Assembly: GCA_963575745.1 (NCBI GenBank)
Contig: CAUYUJ010014562.1
Coordinates: forward strand, 281,417 to 345,416
Reading direction: 5' to 3'
From: Prorocentrum cordatum
Lineage: Eukaryota > Sar > Dinophyceae > Prorocentrales > Prorocentraceae
Length of the DNA: 64,000 nucleotides
The position numbers were made by a program, and so were the translations under genes. The notes beneath the pieces are model-generated. The model saw only the letters and a program-made list of their open reading frames with translations. It was not told where the DNA came from and did not search any database. Of this stretch, positions 1 through 10,794 are shown piece after piece (the stretch's first letter is position 1; each line of letters opens with the position of its first letter).

Positions 1-1
1 C

Positions 2-616
2 AGTCCCAGTCACAACAGAGATCCTACACAGTGTAAGTATCATGATTCTATCTCTGTATGCTGGCCATGTCCTGCATGCCAAAGGGACCTTACGAGAAGC
101 AAGGGTGTTAAGAACCACCTCGACACTGAGCCCGGCAAATGTCGTTTTGCTGAGCCGTTCAAACCCCCAGATGATCATGATCCCGAGGGCACCAACGTGC
201 CAGCTTGGTGGAAACCCTTACCCAAACCTGGGGAGGGCCAAGCTTCAGCATCGGGTGGCCGTCAAGGCGCTCGCGCCAGGCCACCGCGACCGCGAGCCTT
301 TGGGAACGCTGATCCTACATCTGGTGCCAGCAGTTACGATATGCTGCGAGACGCACCCGAGCGTGGAAACACGCCATCAGCGTCTCCAGGCGAGCCGCCA
401 CAAGTAGCGGCCCGCCGTGGTCGCCTGCAAGGCGTACCACCACCGCCAGATGCAGTTGACGAAGGAGACCGACTGCGGAGAGCCACAGGGGGTCCTCTTG
501 CCTCCACCGGCTCGGGGGCTCCACGACTGCCCGACTGGGCGAGATTTGACATCCAACTCAGTCTGCAATACCTCCGTAGTCATGAACCTCACGTAGTCAA
601 AAAAGGAACTCCGTAA
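2..616 (+). pseudogene. Copia gag/pol linker with zinc-finger-like motif and start of integrase
   Basis: The reading frame is open from base 2 to the stop at 614-616. Near its start it encodes a CxxC-x15-H-x7-C arrangement (CPAC, then KNHLDTEPGKC), compatible with a zinc finger. A proline/glycine/arginine-rich linker follows. The end reads RFDIQLSLQYLRSHEPHVVKK, a segment that in related elements leads directly into the histidine-rich integrase N-terminus. The frame is lost at the aaaaaagg run near 600; one extra base there would explain the break, because the next codons in the shifted frame read ELRKLHL. Assigning it to the same polyprotein as the downstream integrase is an inference from order and spacing. 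Confidence 0.55.
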
Positions 617-639
617 ACTGCACTTGCTAGGAACCCAAG

Positions 640-2412
640 ATGAGGCTGATCCTAGACAAAGTGGGACTGGACAACGTTCGACTAAATATGATCAAAGAAA
701 TCTGTGACACATGTCGGGAATGTAGAGCATGGGGACGTCCAGGTAATTCTACGCTACCTTCCGTAAGCCTTCCTGGACATTGGCTTGACGAAGGCGAAGT
801 AGATCGCATGTTTGACCAGAAACGAACCATATTTCATATTATGGACCGATGTATCCGCCCGGCAGCAGGCCAAGATATTTCTGATAGAGAACGTGACACT
901 ATACTCGACGCCTACCACTACTGCTGGATTGCCTATCATGGACCCTTCAAAGTCTTGTATTCAGATGGAGAAGGCGCCCTCAACAATGACACTGCCAAGG
1001 GCACGATGGCGAACAAGGGTGCGACACTTCGTATCCGAGCGCCTGGCCAACACGGGACCTCGATCGAGTCACGCAACGGCATCCTTAGGGGCACTCTCCA
1101 TATGATTGAGGAAGAGCTGAATAGACACAACATCCCTGTTGTATTCACTAGAGTATTGGCTGAAGGCATCATCGTCACCAAAGCTTTCACGTTTTACAAC
1201 GGAGTATCTCCATACCAAGCACACACTGGGCGACAGCCCTCCTTTCTTCCTGACCTCGACACCCTTGACCTCCCTAAGGTGCCCGAGACGTCAGGCCACG
1301 AACGAGAACGCCGTGTGAGGGAAGTTAGCCTGGAAGCAATAACTCAAGCCACGGCGGTAGCTAAAACAAATCGTGCTCTCAGGGCTAAGACGGCCCCAGA
1401 TGGTGCTCGCCTTTACTCAGCAGGGGACTCGGTCGACTATCACCGACCAACAGCCACTATGGACGACCATGGAGGCTGGAATGGCCCGTTTCCTGTGAGC
1501 CGTAACGTGCCTGGGCGAGGACACGTCGTCGTCAAGGCAGGATCACGTGAGGTAATTGTAATGTACCCTGATGCTCGCCACACGCTATACATTGAATGCC
1601 TCCTTACCAGGGAACTTGGCATGGACAACGTGGCCATGCAAACCGTCCTTACATATGTGGCACACCTTGGCGCAGGGAAACCTGCCAAAGTCTTTGGCTA
1701 TATTCCAGACTACAATGGAAACTTCAATCTGTTGGACGACAGCAAGTTCCACCCGCGCGTACATCTTGCACCACAGTATCTCGTGCGAAATTATTCCCGA
1801 GTTGAACGTGTAGTAGCCGTGAGACTGGCCAAGAGCGTGTCTAGTCTACCTGCAGTTAAGTACGCCACCGGGTCTACACTGATCCACTACGACAACGACG
1901 TCAACCCAGCCTTCCACTATTATGAGTGTGTGGGCACCGGCCTGAACATCTCTCAAATCACTGGTAGCACTCACTCCAGACTCATCCAGTGCCTGACGCC
2001 ACACGTTCCTTCCTTAGGATTTCATGACGACCTTGCCAAGCATCAGCACTTGGGCACAACATCTGGAGAACATGACCAGCCTGGAGACAGGCCTCCACCA
2101 GACACCCCAGGTGCTTCATCACCAAGTGAAGGTTGCCTACCTACAATCTATGAAGAAAGCGAGGAACATGACATCGAGGCTATGATGATGGAAGCGTGGT
2201 ACGATGAACTACGTATGGACCTTCATCCCACAACGGTTACCGACGATCATCTCTACTGCGTCCCAACAACTATGCTGCCCGACCAATGTGTTCTGGTCTC
2301 ACCATCCGTGGACGAGGAAGATGACATAGTGTCGGAAACGCTCGGAGACGAGCCTGAACAACAAGAGCCCTGTCTTATCTCTCTATGCTCGACTACACCT
2401 GACGAGGGCTAG
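640..2412 (+). pseudogene. Copia integrase core and C-terminal linker
   Basis: Codons 22-28 give CDTCREC, the cysteine half of the integrase zinc finger; the histidine half is cut off by the upstream frameshift. The catalytic core can be followed: Asp in GEVDRMF (about residue 55), Asp in LYSDGEG (about residue 107), and Glu in SIESRNG about 35 residues later, giving D,D-35-E. FYNGVSPYQAHTGR then matches the conserved copia stretch after the core. The remaining 350 or so residues are an SH3-like/linker region rich in acidic residues that joins integrase to RT in these polyproteins. The first ATG is internal to the original protein, so this is a fragment rather than a natural start. Confidence 0.8.
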
Positions 2413-2466
2413 TCTCTTGACAGTGATGAACATGGTCCTTATGTTGAGTTATGTTTCACACCAGAA

Positions 2467-3105
2467 ATGTCAATGGTAGTGTTGGACCAGACCCAACTTG
2501 CACAGCTTGAGACTGACATGGTCGCAACGATGAGAGTATATGTATCATCAGCTGCTAAACACGCGGTGGTAGTCAAGGAAGACGACCTACTCACCAAAGC
2601 CGGTATAGCAGCACACCCTAAAGAGGTTAGTGAGGCTTTGTACACCGAACTCAAGATCTGGCTTGATAACCGATGCTTCCAGATGTACGACCTATCTAAA
2701 GCTTCCAACATCATGACATCCAGATATGTACACAAGTGGAAGTTTGTGACGGTAGGTACCGGGAATGTTAAAACCATCCGTCTCAGACTTGTCCTTCGCG
2801 GATTCATGGACACGGAGGCGTTTGATGTAGAAACCTTCTCAGGAATTGCTCGAAGACAGCCCCAGAGGCTCCTGGCAAGTGAGGCGGCATGTCATCCAGA
2901 ATGGATCTTAGCATCTATGGATATCGACAACGCGATCCTAAAAGGTCTGACCTATGAGGAACTTGCCCATGCCACCGGCGAGGAAACTCGCATGGTTTGC
3001 CTCACTCTTCCACCAGGAAGCGCCCAGGTGCTTCGTACACTACCAGGCTTCTCTTCTTACGATGAGCGTTCTCCCTCAAGCTTCGTGCGACCGCGCGAGC
3101 TATAG
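2467..3105 (+). pseudogene. Copia reverse transcriptase, N-terminal half
   Basis: The fragment contains the RT fingers segment SRYVHKWKFV, then RLRLVLRGFMD, and palm motif A as WILASMDIDNAIL with its catalytic Asp. TLPPG and GFSSYDERS follow, which correspond to the copia stretch before the YGLxxAP motif. The frame then fails near 3060-3090: in the next frame the sequence continues as KLRATARAIGLAPTSYD and runs into the following block. The canonical 'VYGLKDAPRAW' segment is missing, so a deletion accompanies the frameshift. It lies 54 bases after the integrase stop, in what was originally one open frame. Confidence 0.75.
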
Positions 3106-4244
3106 GCCTCGCACCGACAAGTTACGATCCGGAGTTTGAATTCAGTCAAGATCTGTTAACGGCAAAACATGTCGACGATATCAACATGACAGGCCTAGAG
3201 AAAAACGTAGATGACTATGTACAACGTGTCGAAAAGGTGTTTGGTAAATGCAAGCTCAACAAACATTATTATACGAACTGCGCTGTTCGCTACACCAAGA
3301 ATGAACAAGGGGATGTGATCATGGATCAGGGCGAGTACATTAAACAACTACGTCCTATCACACACCCTGAACTTACGGGAGCGGCGGCTGACGCCAAAGC
3401 TACCAAACTCATCACCGACATGTTCGTTAGCCTGCGAGGAGCTCTCGCCTATGCCCTTCTCACTCAAGTCTGGCTCATGGTGTATGTGGTCTCTCTCCAG
3501 AAGATCCAAGAGCCCACCAACTTAGAAGTCAGACGACTGAATGCTGTGACGCGAAAGCTGATCAGCAGCCCGAAACGCATCACTTTCCCGCGGATGAAAC
3601 CGACGAGCGAAGTAGACATACACAGTGATTCGGGGTATCGGAAGCTCACCGGGGAGGAAGACGATGAGACCAAGGGCTACGGCATCCGCGGGGCTAATGT
3701 ACTGCGGCGAGGAAGCTCGCCTCAAGGCAAATCCGTCATCCACCTTTGCGACGGACTATGCAAATCACACCGATTGCAGGTGAGGTCCAGCTATGCCGCT
3801 GAGGCACTTGCAGCTGCACACAACCTTGATGAATGCTACCCCACGGTCATCACTCTCCACGAGCTCAAGGCAGGGGCACTTACTCCACGACAACTACGTG
3901 ATATGTGTGAAGTTGGAGGCCTAGCCACTAAGGTATCCCTTGCTATAGACGCTGAGTCTGTATACAAATCGCTATCCAGCAAAGATCTTAAGATACCGAC
4001 GGAACGGACTTTGCTGGGACATATCAGCTGGATACGTGAGCTCATGGATATAGGTATAGTGCACAACGTGCAATGGTGTGATACTAGAGACATGACCGCA
4101 GATGGGCATACAAAGGGGAGTATCGATCGGGAGCTGCTTTTGGAGGTGATGTCAGGCACTCAGTCATTTAAGTATGACGTGAAGCAATTTGTTCCCTGTC
4201 GGGGTCCTGAGGACAGAAACGAGCCTAAGTCAAATCAGTTTTAG
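3099..4244 (+). pseudogene. Copia reverse transcriptase palm (HVDD) and RNase H
   Basis: Read in the frame of the 4242-4244 stop, the block opens with AIGLAPTSYDPEFEF and then TAKHVDDINMTG, the catalytic box equivalent to YVDD. RNase H follows with all four acidic positions: Asp in IHSDSGY, Glu in AAEALAA, Asp in AIDAESVYKSL, and Asp in DMTADGHTKG. An ATG at 3186 is only an internal methionine. The block ends at a clean TAG-type stop just before a non-coding flank. Only the RT N-terminal half is out of frame with it, so this part of the element has kept its frame well. Confidence 0.8.
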
Positions 4245-4900
4245 TCTGTCCTTGTTGCCCCCGCGGTCCAGTCTGCCAGCGCGGGCGCCTAATACAGAGG
4301 CGCCCTCCTAGTTGCTCGGAAACGAGCCTTACTTTTCACGCTTGGCAACGAGCCTGTTCAGATTGATTCAGGCTCTTGCTTTAATATCCTTTTGCTCGGG
4401 GAGGTATAGCCTGTTTGGCTTACCTCTCGCCGGGCCGATATCCCTTTGATGTCCAAGGGGCTATTTTGCGTATGCGTGAAAATGCTTTGCGAGGAAACTC
4501 GCCTTACAGTCTGGTGATAGGCCAGACTGTATTTATTGTTTTTCTTGCAAACAGTCGCGCGCGCGGCCTTTGTGGAGCCTAACGGCGGCGCGGCTATGCT
4601 CACCGTCTCCTCCCCTCCCGACTTTAAGGGTAGCTCTTTGGGAGATGTTATATAGGATCGGGAGTATAGCTCGTGCGCCGTTGCTTTTGGCTCAAGGCAC
4701 GCGCGCCCTATTTGCCCGGACACTGCTGGTGTTCGCTATGTGCTGGAAAGACCATTACATCGATCTTATCCTATCTTATCCGTCCACTCCCCATACTGAA
4801 CTACCCCAGCATGGCATTGGACGCTATCTGCCATCCGCTTCCCATGGAATCGGATGCTATTTGACTTACCATCGTCACTTCAGACTACTTTGACGCGTCT
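4245..4900 (+). other. 3' flank of decayed copia element, possible LTR remnant
   Basis: No protein-coding signal is visible here. The stretch follows directly on the RNase H stop and is AT-richer than its surroundings. It contains the SL-like 12-mer also found in the LTRs of the second copia element, at a position plausible for an LTR. No second copy of this sequence lies in the window, so LTR boundaries cannot be set. The inference that it is a 3' UTR plus LTR rests on position and the shared motif. Confidence 0.35.
4685..4696 (+). other. Spliced-leader 3'-end-like motif TTTTGGCTCAAG
   Basis: These twelve bases are identical to the 3' end of the conserved dinoflagellate spliced leader, whose known 22-nt form ends CCATTTTGGCTCAAG. 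Upstream similarity fades after GC. The only other copies in the window are in the two LTRs of the unrelated-looking copia element further right. Confidence 0.5.
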
Positions 4901-5097
4901 TGGGGAACTCTTTGGGTGCATTCTGGGCCCCTTGGGACCTCTGGGAGGCCTCCTTCAGGCTATCTCCGCGCGGGAGGGGGTGCTCGATGTCGCCCCCCGT
5001 TGGCTCGCTGGCCGAGGGCGACACAGCGGGAATCTCAGCGGAATCAGTTTGCGCTTCAGGAAGGAGGAAAAACAGGAGTGGAAGAAAACGACGGCGG

Positions 5098-5528
5098 CTG
5101 GGCGCAGGGGGGAACCTTTGCGTCCGGGCCGGGGGTGGGAACCCATCCTCGGCCGAAACGGTGGCTGGGCGCAGGGGTGACCCCTTGCGTCCGGGCCGGG
5201 AGTGGTAACCCATCCTCGGCCGAATCGGAGGCAGGGGGGAACTCTTGCCTCCGGGCTGGCGGTGATAACCCATCGTCAGCCGAATCGGGCGCAGGGGTAA
5301 CCCCTTGCGTCCGGGGTGGCGGTGGTGACCCATCGTCAACCGAATCGTACGCAGGGGGAAACCTTTGCGTCTGGGTTGGCGGTGGTGACCCATCTTTAGC
5401 CGAGTGGGGCGCAGGGGGGAACCCTTGCGTCCAGGGTGGCGGTGGTAACCCATCGTGAACCGAATCGGGCGCAGGGGTAACCCCTTGCGTCCGGGCCAGG
5501 GGTGGTCACCCACCCTCGGCCGAATCGT
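5098..5528. repeat. Minisatellite, about 60-bp unit, about 7 copies
   Basis: The unit reads roughly GCGCAGGGGTAACCCC, TTGCGTCCGGGCC, GGTGGTAACCCATC, CGGCCGAATCG. Copies differ by a few substitutions each and by 0-3 bases in length. Long open frames on both strands through this stretch reflect the repeat rather than a gene. Confidence 0.85.
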
Positions 5529-5984
5529 TTTTTCGCGAATTGTCCATATATTCTGGGCGTTCGCTAGTGGGGGCAAGTGACGCCAATTTTTTTTGAGTTC
5601 CAGGGGATCGGGAGAGCTCCAGGATGGAAAAAGCTCGAGTCGTTGATATCTAGTACAAATCAATATCGGTTTCCACCCTTTGGGACGCAGGTTGGAGTAA
5701 TTGGATGAGTTTTCACACGTGGTGTTTTGGGTAAATAAGGGGGAACTCACGCATGTGTGCTTTGAATTCCCAGGGAACGCGGAAACGGACGGAGCGAAAA
5801 TCGCGTGGCAGAGCAAAACGAGGCAGACAACATACGTATTTGCGCATGGTTTCAGGGGACCACGCGTGCAACACGAAAATCAGCGAGGGGGATGAAGGGG
5901 GGGGAGCGCCGACAACGTCGACGCAGGAACCTCCAGAGATTGAAGCGAATAGCTTCAGATGGAATTGGTGTATATCAATGAGTA
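5529..5984. other. Intergenic, nothing recognised
   Basis: This is unique-looking sequence between two tandem repeats. No protein similarity, RNA gene or inverted repeat could be recognised on either strand. Confidence 0.5.
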
Positions 5985-6550
5985 AGAAGCCGGCCAAAAC
6001 GCAACATATACAACAAATGATAATACTTTCTGGATTTCTGTGTGTTTCTGATGTTTGTCGTTCAGTCTGGCGGGGGTCATCTCTGAGATGACATGACAGG
6101 TGATCCTCATCGTCGCGCAAACTATAGCAAGTAGTATCAAGCCGTCGAAAACTGGAATCTCAGAACACATATTATTTTTGTAGATTCGCAGGTTTTGTTT
6201 GTTGTTTCTTGTCCATTCTGGCTTGGGCTCGCTCTGAGATGACACCTGATCTTCGCCGTTGCACGAACTATAGGGATTCGTAGTACGCTGGCCAAGACGC
6301 AAAATCTGGAAAGTCGTACTATATTCTGGATTCAGATGTTTCTCTGTTGTTTCTGGTCAATTCTGGCCCGAGCCCGCTCTGAGATGACAGCTGATCCTCG
6401 CCGTCGCACAAATATAGCGATTCGTAGTACATGGCGAAGACGCAAAAAAATCGAAAAGCAGTATTACTTTCTGGATTCAAGTGTTTGTCTGTTGTTTTTG
6501 TGTGGTTCTGGCCGGAACCCGCTTTGAGAAAACAGTTGATCTTCGTCATC
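5985..6550. repeat. Degenerate tandem repeat, about 150-bp unit, 4 copies
   Basis: The landmark GAGATGACA-CTGATCcTCgcC recurs at 6085, 6236, 6381 and (as GAGAAAACAGTTGATC) 6536. Each is preceded by TTCTGG and TGTTTcTctGTTGTTT and followed by CGTCGCACaAA-TATAGcGATTCGTAGTA. Spacing is 145-155 bases. Divergence between copies is substantial. Confidence 0.75.
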
Positions 6551-6554
6551 AGCA

Positions 6555-6627
6555 GCATCATTATCACCACCAGCCTCGGCATCACCATCACCATCACTAC
6601 CATTACCATCATCACAGTCATCATCAT

Positions 6628-6659
<32 letters not shown>

Positions 6660-6772
6660 TCGTCGTCGTCGTCGTCGTCGTCGTCACCACCATCATCGTC
6701 GTCACCGTCGTCATCATCATCATCATCATCATCATCATCACCATCGTCGTCGTCGTCATCGTCACCATCTCC
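6555..6772. repeat. ATC/CAC/GTC trinucleotide microsatellite
   Basis: Nearly pure runs of CAT/CAC and CGT triplets. All six frames stay open through it and give poly-His, poly-Asp or poly-Ile/Val strings, which should not be read as proteins. Confidence 0.9.
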
Positions 6773-6779
6773 GCGCACC

Positions 6780-7085
6780 TCTCACAAGTTTCGTGGTCTT
6801 GCAGGGAGATCCACTGGAGGCCCCAGTGTCAGGGTCCACATGCAGTTCTACCTCCAATTTCGGCGTAACCCTCACACGCACACGTTTCGTGGCCATTTAG
6901 GGAGCATTACCGAAGACCCCAGTGGCAGGGTCCGCATGCGGTCCCCGCCCCCCGATCCGGCGCACCCCTCATAAGTTTCGTGGTCCCGAAGTGAGCTCCA
7001 CGGAATGCCCCAGTGGCACGGTTTGCATGCGGCTTCAATCCCTAATTCGGCGCACCCCTTCACACGTTTCGTGGCCCCATACAGA
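6780..7085. repeat. Degenerate tandem repeat, about 92-bp unit, 3.3 copies
   Basis: GTTTCGTGG recurs at about 6787, 6883, 6973 and 7064. It is followed each time by GCCCCAGTG-CAGGGT, GCATGCGG and TTCGGCGcaCCCCTCA. The copies are clearly related but diverged. Confidence 0.75.
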
Positions 7086-7154
7086 CCTCGATCGCCTCGT
7101 GCGCCGCTAACTCCAAGAGGAGCAATCTGGACTGATGGGCCTGTTTTCCACCAC

Positions 7155-7320
7155 CACAACAAGTTGGAGGGGGGAAGGAGGAGGATGAGGAGGAGGAGGA
7201 GGAGCAGTCGGTTTTGGACAATAATTGTTGTTGGGCATTTGTTGTCGGCCTGATTCTTCCGCTCCTCCTCCACCTCCTCCGCGTCTCCTCCTCTTCCTCC
7301 TCCTCCTCCTCCGGTCTCCT
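7155..7320. repeat. Inverted GGA / TCC microsatellites around a conserved core
   Basis: A GGAGGA tract (7168-7203) and a TCCTCC tract (7260-7312) face each other. Between them lies CGGTTTTGGACAATAATTG followed by TTGTTGGGCATT. A close relative of this core (CGGTTTTGGACAACATATG, then CTGTTGGGCATT) occurs at 16211, so it is a small dispersed sequence. Confidence 0.6.
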
Positions 7321-7765
7321 GCCTTCTCATGGGTCGGGCGGGAGGTGGTTGGCACATTCGCGCTGCGCGACATGGGACGCCGCACGCGCTGCTCCGTCTG
7401 CACCATAGCGCTGCGCAGGGCGGTGCCATCGGGAGCCGCGAGGAGCAAGGAGGATCCCTGTCCAGCTGTACTCTGAGAGGATCCCTTCGACAGTTCGGGC
7501 AGCGTTGGGTTCGGTCCGCATGTACTCTCCGCCTAAGGCGGGATATCGAGTCGACACGTGTCAGCTGGCACGCTCGTCTCCTCCCCCCCTCCCTCCCTCA
7601 TCCCCTTCTCCTTCCTCCTTCTCTCCCCTCCTTTTCCTTCCCTTGCTCCTGCTTCTTCGTCCGTTCCGTGCTGTTCCTTCTGTTGTTTCTGCTACCAGCG
7701 CTGATCCTCTTCCCTTTCCTTGTCCTTTCTGAGCGGAGCCCGCCAGTTTCCTGGCTGGGCCTCCT

Positions 7766-7966
7766 CTCACACTGTAGTGGTGCAAGCGACCGACAGGGCA
7801 GCAGCAGCGAACCGGAATGCCCGGCGAGAAGCCTGACTGTCGAGTTCGCCTGTTTTTTTATCGTTTCCTCACACTGTAGTGGTGCAAGCGACCGACAGGG
7901 CAGCAGCAGCGAACCGGAATGCCCAGCGAGAAGCCTGACTGTCGAGTTCGCCTGTTTTTTATCGTG
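7766..7966. repeat. Tandem duplication, about 102-bp unit, 2 copies
   Basis: Two nearly identical copies run from CTCACACTGTAGTGGTGCAA to GTCGAGTTCGCCTGTTTTT. They differ at one substitution and in the length of the terminal T-run. Confidence 0.9.
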
Positions 7967-8124
7967 GCACATCGACACGCCTGAACTAGGCACGCATTGT
8001 GAGTTCCCTTATTGTGCCTGGCCGTAGATGCCATGCTCTCAACTCGCCGTAAGCGAAGCACTCCAGCTACTCGCTCGCCGATGCCATATAGCCCACCATT
8101 CCCGCCTCTTCCACCTGCTTCCCC

Positions 8125-8196
8125 TCCTCCTCCTCCGGTCTCCTCCTCCTCCTCCTCCTCCTCCTCCTCCTCCTCCTCCTCCTCCTCCTCCCCCTC
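8125..8196. repeat. (TCC)n microsatellite
   Basis: A nearly pure TCC run about 70 bases long, followed by CGGTTTTGGGTAATATAG, which resembles the start of the core seen at 7206 and 16211. Confidence 0.9.
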
Positions 8197-8337
8197 GGTT
8201 TTGGGTAATATAGTCCTTGTCCTGTAGCCAGTGTCCTGCGAGTCTCTCGAATTCCGTCTGCAGACATATGTAACCCTCGCACTCTTTCCAACACCTCCTC
8301 AACCCTCCCATTCCTCCACACACCTCCGTACTCTTCT

Positions 8338-8536
8338 CGAGGCACGTATGTGTCCCCAGCAATGGCAGACATGCGTGTGGCGGTTGAGGCCAGGCAGACT
8401 ACCCGCCTCGCCGCTCACTCGATTTTTCCCTTCGTAGTATTTCCGAGGCACGTATGTGTCCCCAGCAATGGCAGACATGCGTGTGGCGGTTGAGGCCAGG
8501 CAGACTACCCGCCTCGCCGCTCACTCGATTTTTCCT
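8338..8536. repeat. Tandem duplication, 106-bp period, 2 copies
   Basis: Two essentially identical copies start CGAGGCACGTATGTGTCCCC and end CACTCGATTTTTCC, separated by a 14-base spacer. Confidence 0.9.
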
Positions 8537-8552
8537 CTCGGCGTGAACGTGA

Positions 8553-8692
8553 ATTTTCGGGGCTCCGCGCGAGTCTCTTGGATCGGCGCCGGGCCCCCGT
8601 GGCGGCGCCGCCCAAGGCGCGCTCCGCGCGCCAGGGAGGGAGGTCCGGTGCGGATCCGAGGATGCCGCGCTCTGGAGACCAGTGCTTGTGCA
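8553..8692. mobile_element. Foldback element, family G, copy 1
   Basis: The left arm begins ATTTTCGGGGCTCCGCGCG and continues CTTGGATCGGCGCCGGGCC. The reverse complement of the right end shows GAGCGCGGCATCCTCGGATC and CGCACCGGACCT, so the two halves pair imperfectly. The centre carries GCGCGCTCCGCGCGCC. TTGTGCATTT lies just beyond the right end, as in the other two copies. It has no coding capacity. Known superfamily unclear. Confidence 0.6.
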
Positions 8693-9008
8693 TTTTTTTT
8701 GGTGTTCCTCTATTTTTCGTCAGCTGGCCCTTTTCAGGCCAGGATCTGCCGCGGCTTATCTGGGCAAGTTCTGCCGCACGCGTCAAGCTGACACCGCACT
8801 TCCTTTTACCTTGTTGCCGCCTTGGGGGGCAGGATTTGTCCGCCCCAGTCCTCGCCGGCAGCATGCAGCGGGTCCAGAGAACCGTTTTCAGTATACCGTG
8901 CGTGTTCGTTTGAGCGGCTCGATTGACCGTCGTGGCTACGAGTGGGTCGAGTCAGAAAACCCTTGCCTCTCTCTTTCTCTCTCGAGCAAGAGAATGACGC
9001 AGACGACG

Positions 9009-9150
9009 TTCGGAGGTCCGCAGTCCTTGGATCGGCGCTGGACCCCCTTCCGTGGCGCGCGGAGCGCGCCAGGGGCGGGGCCACCGGCGCTGCCGGGGGG
9101 GCTGAGCGCCGATCTGAAACATTCGCGCAGAGCTCCGACGGTTGTGATTG
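9009..9150. mobile_element. Foldback element, family G, copy 2
   Basis: The left end reads TTCGGAGGTCCGCAG, then TTGGATCGGCGCTGGACCCC. The right end, reverse-complemented, reads GTCGGAGCTCTGCG, then GATCGGCGCTCAGCCCCCC. The centre contains the palindrome TGGCGCGCGGAGCGCGCCA, and TTGTGCAGTT follows the right end. Confidence 0.65.
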
Positions 9151-9699
9151 TGCAGTTTTCGTCCTGTTCTTCCTGACTGCTGGTCTCGTCCTCCTGGTGC
9201 CTTCTGTCGCCGCTCCCCCCTCTTGAGTCTCTTCTGCCTTCAGCCCCTGCTCGCTCGTCGAGGGTCTCGATTTGGCAGCCGGCGCCTTCGAAGTACAGTG
9301 GTAACGGTCTCGGAGCCAGATCATCACATTGCACACCCGTGTTGTTGGCCGCACTGGTGCGAGCGTTCTTTGATGTACTAGATGGCTGGTCGGCGGCGCC
9401 CGGTTGGACGATGCTGCATGGGTTGGCCGTGGGGTCTCTGGTGCCAGGGCTCGACCTTAAGTGTGTTTTGGCGATTTCGTTGGCTGTTTTCGTTTCGATG
9501 TCGTTTTGCAGCAGAGGCGGATTGAGCACAAAACGACGGAAAAAAGAAAACAGCACGAACACGAAAACACTGTTTAGCTCGAGACCTGTTGCGTGCAGGC
9601 CTATGAAGTTTGGGCGGGGGATCTGTCAGGGTCGGTGTATCTCTGCGACCACTTGCGAACTCTACCCCTGCAGGTCCAATCGACGCTGGGGTATCGGTC

Positions 9700-9905
9700 G
9701 GGGGCCCCCAAACGGTGCGGTGACCACACCGTGCGGTGAGTCGTTGGGGATCACCGCACGGTTTTGGGACTCGGGTCGTTCTCCGAGGACGTCTCGGGCG
9801 ACATGGGCCTCCAGGGTCCCAAAACCGTGCGTTGACGGTCCGTGCGGTGATGCCTCTTAGGGTTCCGAGGTCACCGCGCGGTTTGTCACCGCACCGTTTC
9901 GGGAC
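9700..9905. repeat. Cluster of inverted ACCGTGCGGTGA motifs
   Basis: The 12-mer ACCGTGCGGTGA or its complement TCACCGCACGGT, with small variants, occurs about seven times in both orientations in 200 bases. One pair forms a hairpin with arms CCGCACGGTTTTGGGAC and GTCCCAAAACCGTGCG. No coding signal. Origin unknown. Confidence 0.65.
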
Positions 9906-10590
9906 TCCAAAATCGGACGCACCCGCCGGGCGTCACTTCGCTGCAGGCATTCTCCGAGTCCTGAGCCCAGGCCAGCTTTTCAGGAATCGGGTCCACATGA
10001 GCGACGGCAAATTTGAGGGTCGACTACGCCGACATCGTCGCGTGAGCTGCCCCCGTAAGGTCGCGCGCAAGCGCCCTCGTTTCCACTGTAACGTGCCACG
10101 CTGGCGGTCCCCGAAAGCCACCGCGTAAGGTCGCCATGGCATCTCGCGTAAGACGCGTTTCTTTTCGTCGCTCATATGTGGTTCACCGAGCGCGTTCCAC
10201 CACTCGCAGAGGGCCTTGTCACACGCGTCCGAAGCGCACATGTTGTCAAATGCTCGCACCGTGGTAACGGATCGTAGATCCCCCCGCGGCGGCTCCAGGC
10301 CGCGTGCGAACAGCTACCCTGCGCGCAGTGGAGCGCGCTTGTCTTCTCCGACAGACCCGCCCCGTCTCGCTTTCCCCCCCAGGCTCGCCGACGGTGGGCC
10401 TGCCAGGGGGGTGGTGCGCCAGCCACGGCGCCTCGCCACAGTCCCCCCGCTGCTGCCACCGCAGCGGAAGCAGCGATCGCCTGGAGCGGGCAGCCCTGCC
10501 TCTTATGAAGAAGAAACAGCGGCGTGAACGCGAACGTTCGGGGCTCCGCGCGGGTTGCCCACCGGTTGGGATGTCTGAGCGACAGCGGCC
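9906..10590. other. Gene-poor stretch
   Basis: No recognisable protein or RNA gene. Near 10533 the sequence GTTCGGGGCTCCGCGCGGG matches the left end of foldback family G, but no matching right end follows, so it is at most a fragment. Confidence 0.4.
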
Positions 10591-10604
10591 GTGATCGGCC
10601 CTCC

Positions 10605-10790
10605 CCTTCCCCCTCCTCCTCCTCCTCCTCCTCCTCCTCCTCCTCCTCTTCCTCCTCCTCCTCCTCCTCCTCCTTCTCCTCCTCCTCCTCCTCCTCCCTA
10701 TTCCTCCTCCTCCTCCTCCTCCTCCTCCTCCTCCTCCTCCTCCTCCTCCTCCTCCCTATTCCTCCTCCTCCTCTTCTCCCTCTCTCTCTC
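10605..10790. repeat. (TCC)n microsatellite
   Basis: About 180 bases of TCC with a few interruptions (TTCC, CTATT), passing into a (TC)n tract. Confidence 0.95.
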
Positions 10791-10794
10791 TCTA

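Larger units (their letters stand above)
1..4244 (+). mobile_element. Degenerate Ty1/copia retrotransposon, 5' part outside window
   Basis: Four coding blocks on the plus strand appear in the copia order: a CxxC...H...C zinc-finger/linker block, integrase, reverse transcriptase and RNase H. Integrase preceding RT is diagnostic of Ty1/copia (Pseudoviridae-like) rather than Ty3. The blocks lie in different frames, with breaks near 600-640, 2412-2467 and about 3075, so no single gag-pol product can be made. The 5' LTR, most of gag and the protease lie left of the window or are lost. It differs strongly in sequence from the second copia element in this window, so the two belong to separate lineages. 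Classification is secure; the exact 3' end is not. Confidence 0.85.

Noticed and set aside
4875-5816. Minus-strand open frame of 313 codons with repeating RPGRKGxPLRP
   Set aside because: It is the 60-bp minisatellite read in one frame; no domain and no non-repeat coding signal.
6481-6900. His-, Asp-, Ile- and Met-rich open frames
   Set aside because: ATC/GTC microsatellite open in all six frames.
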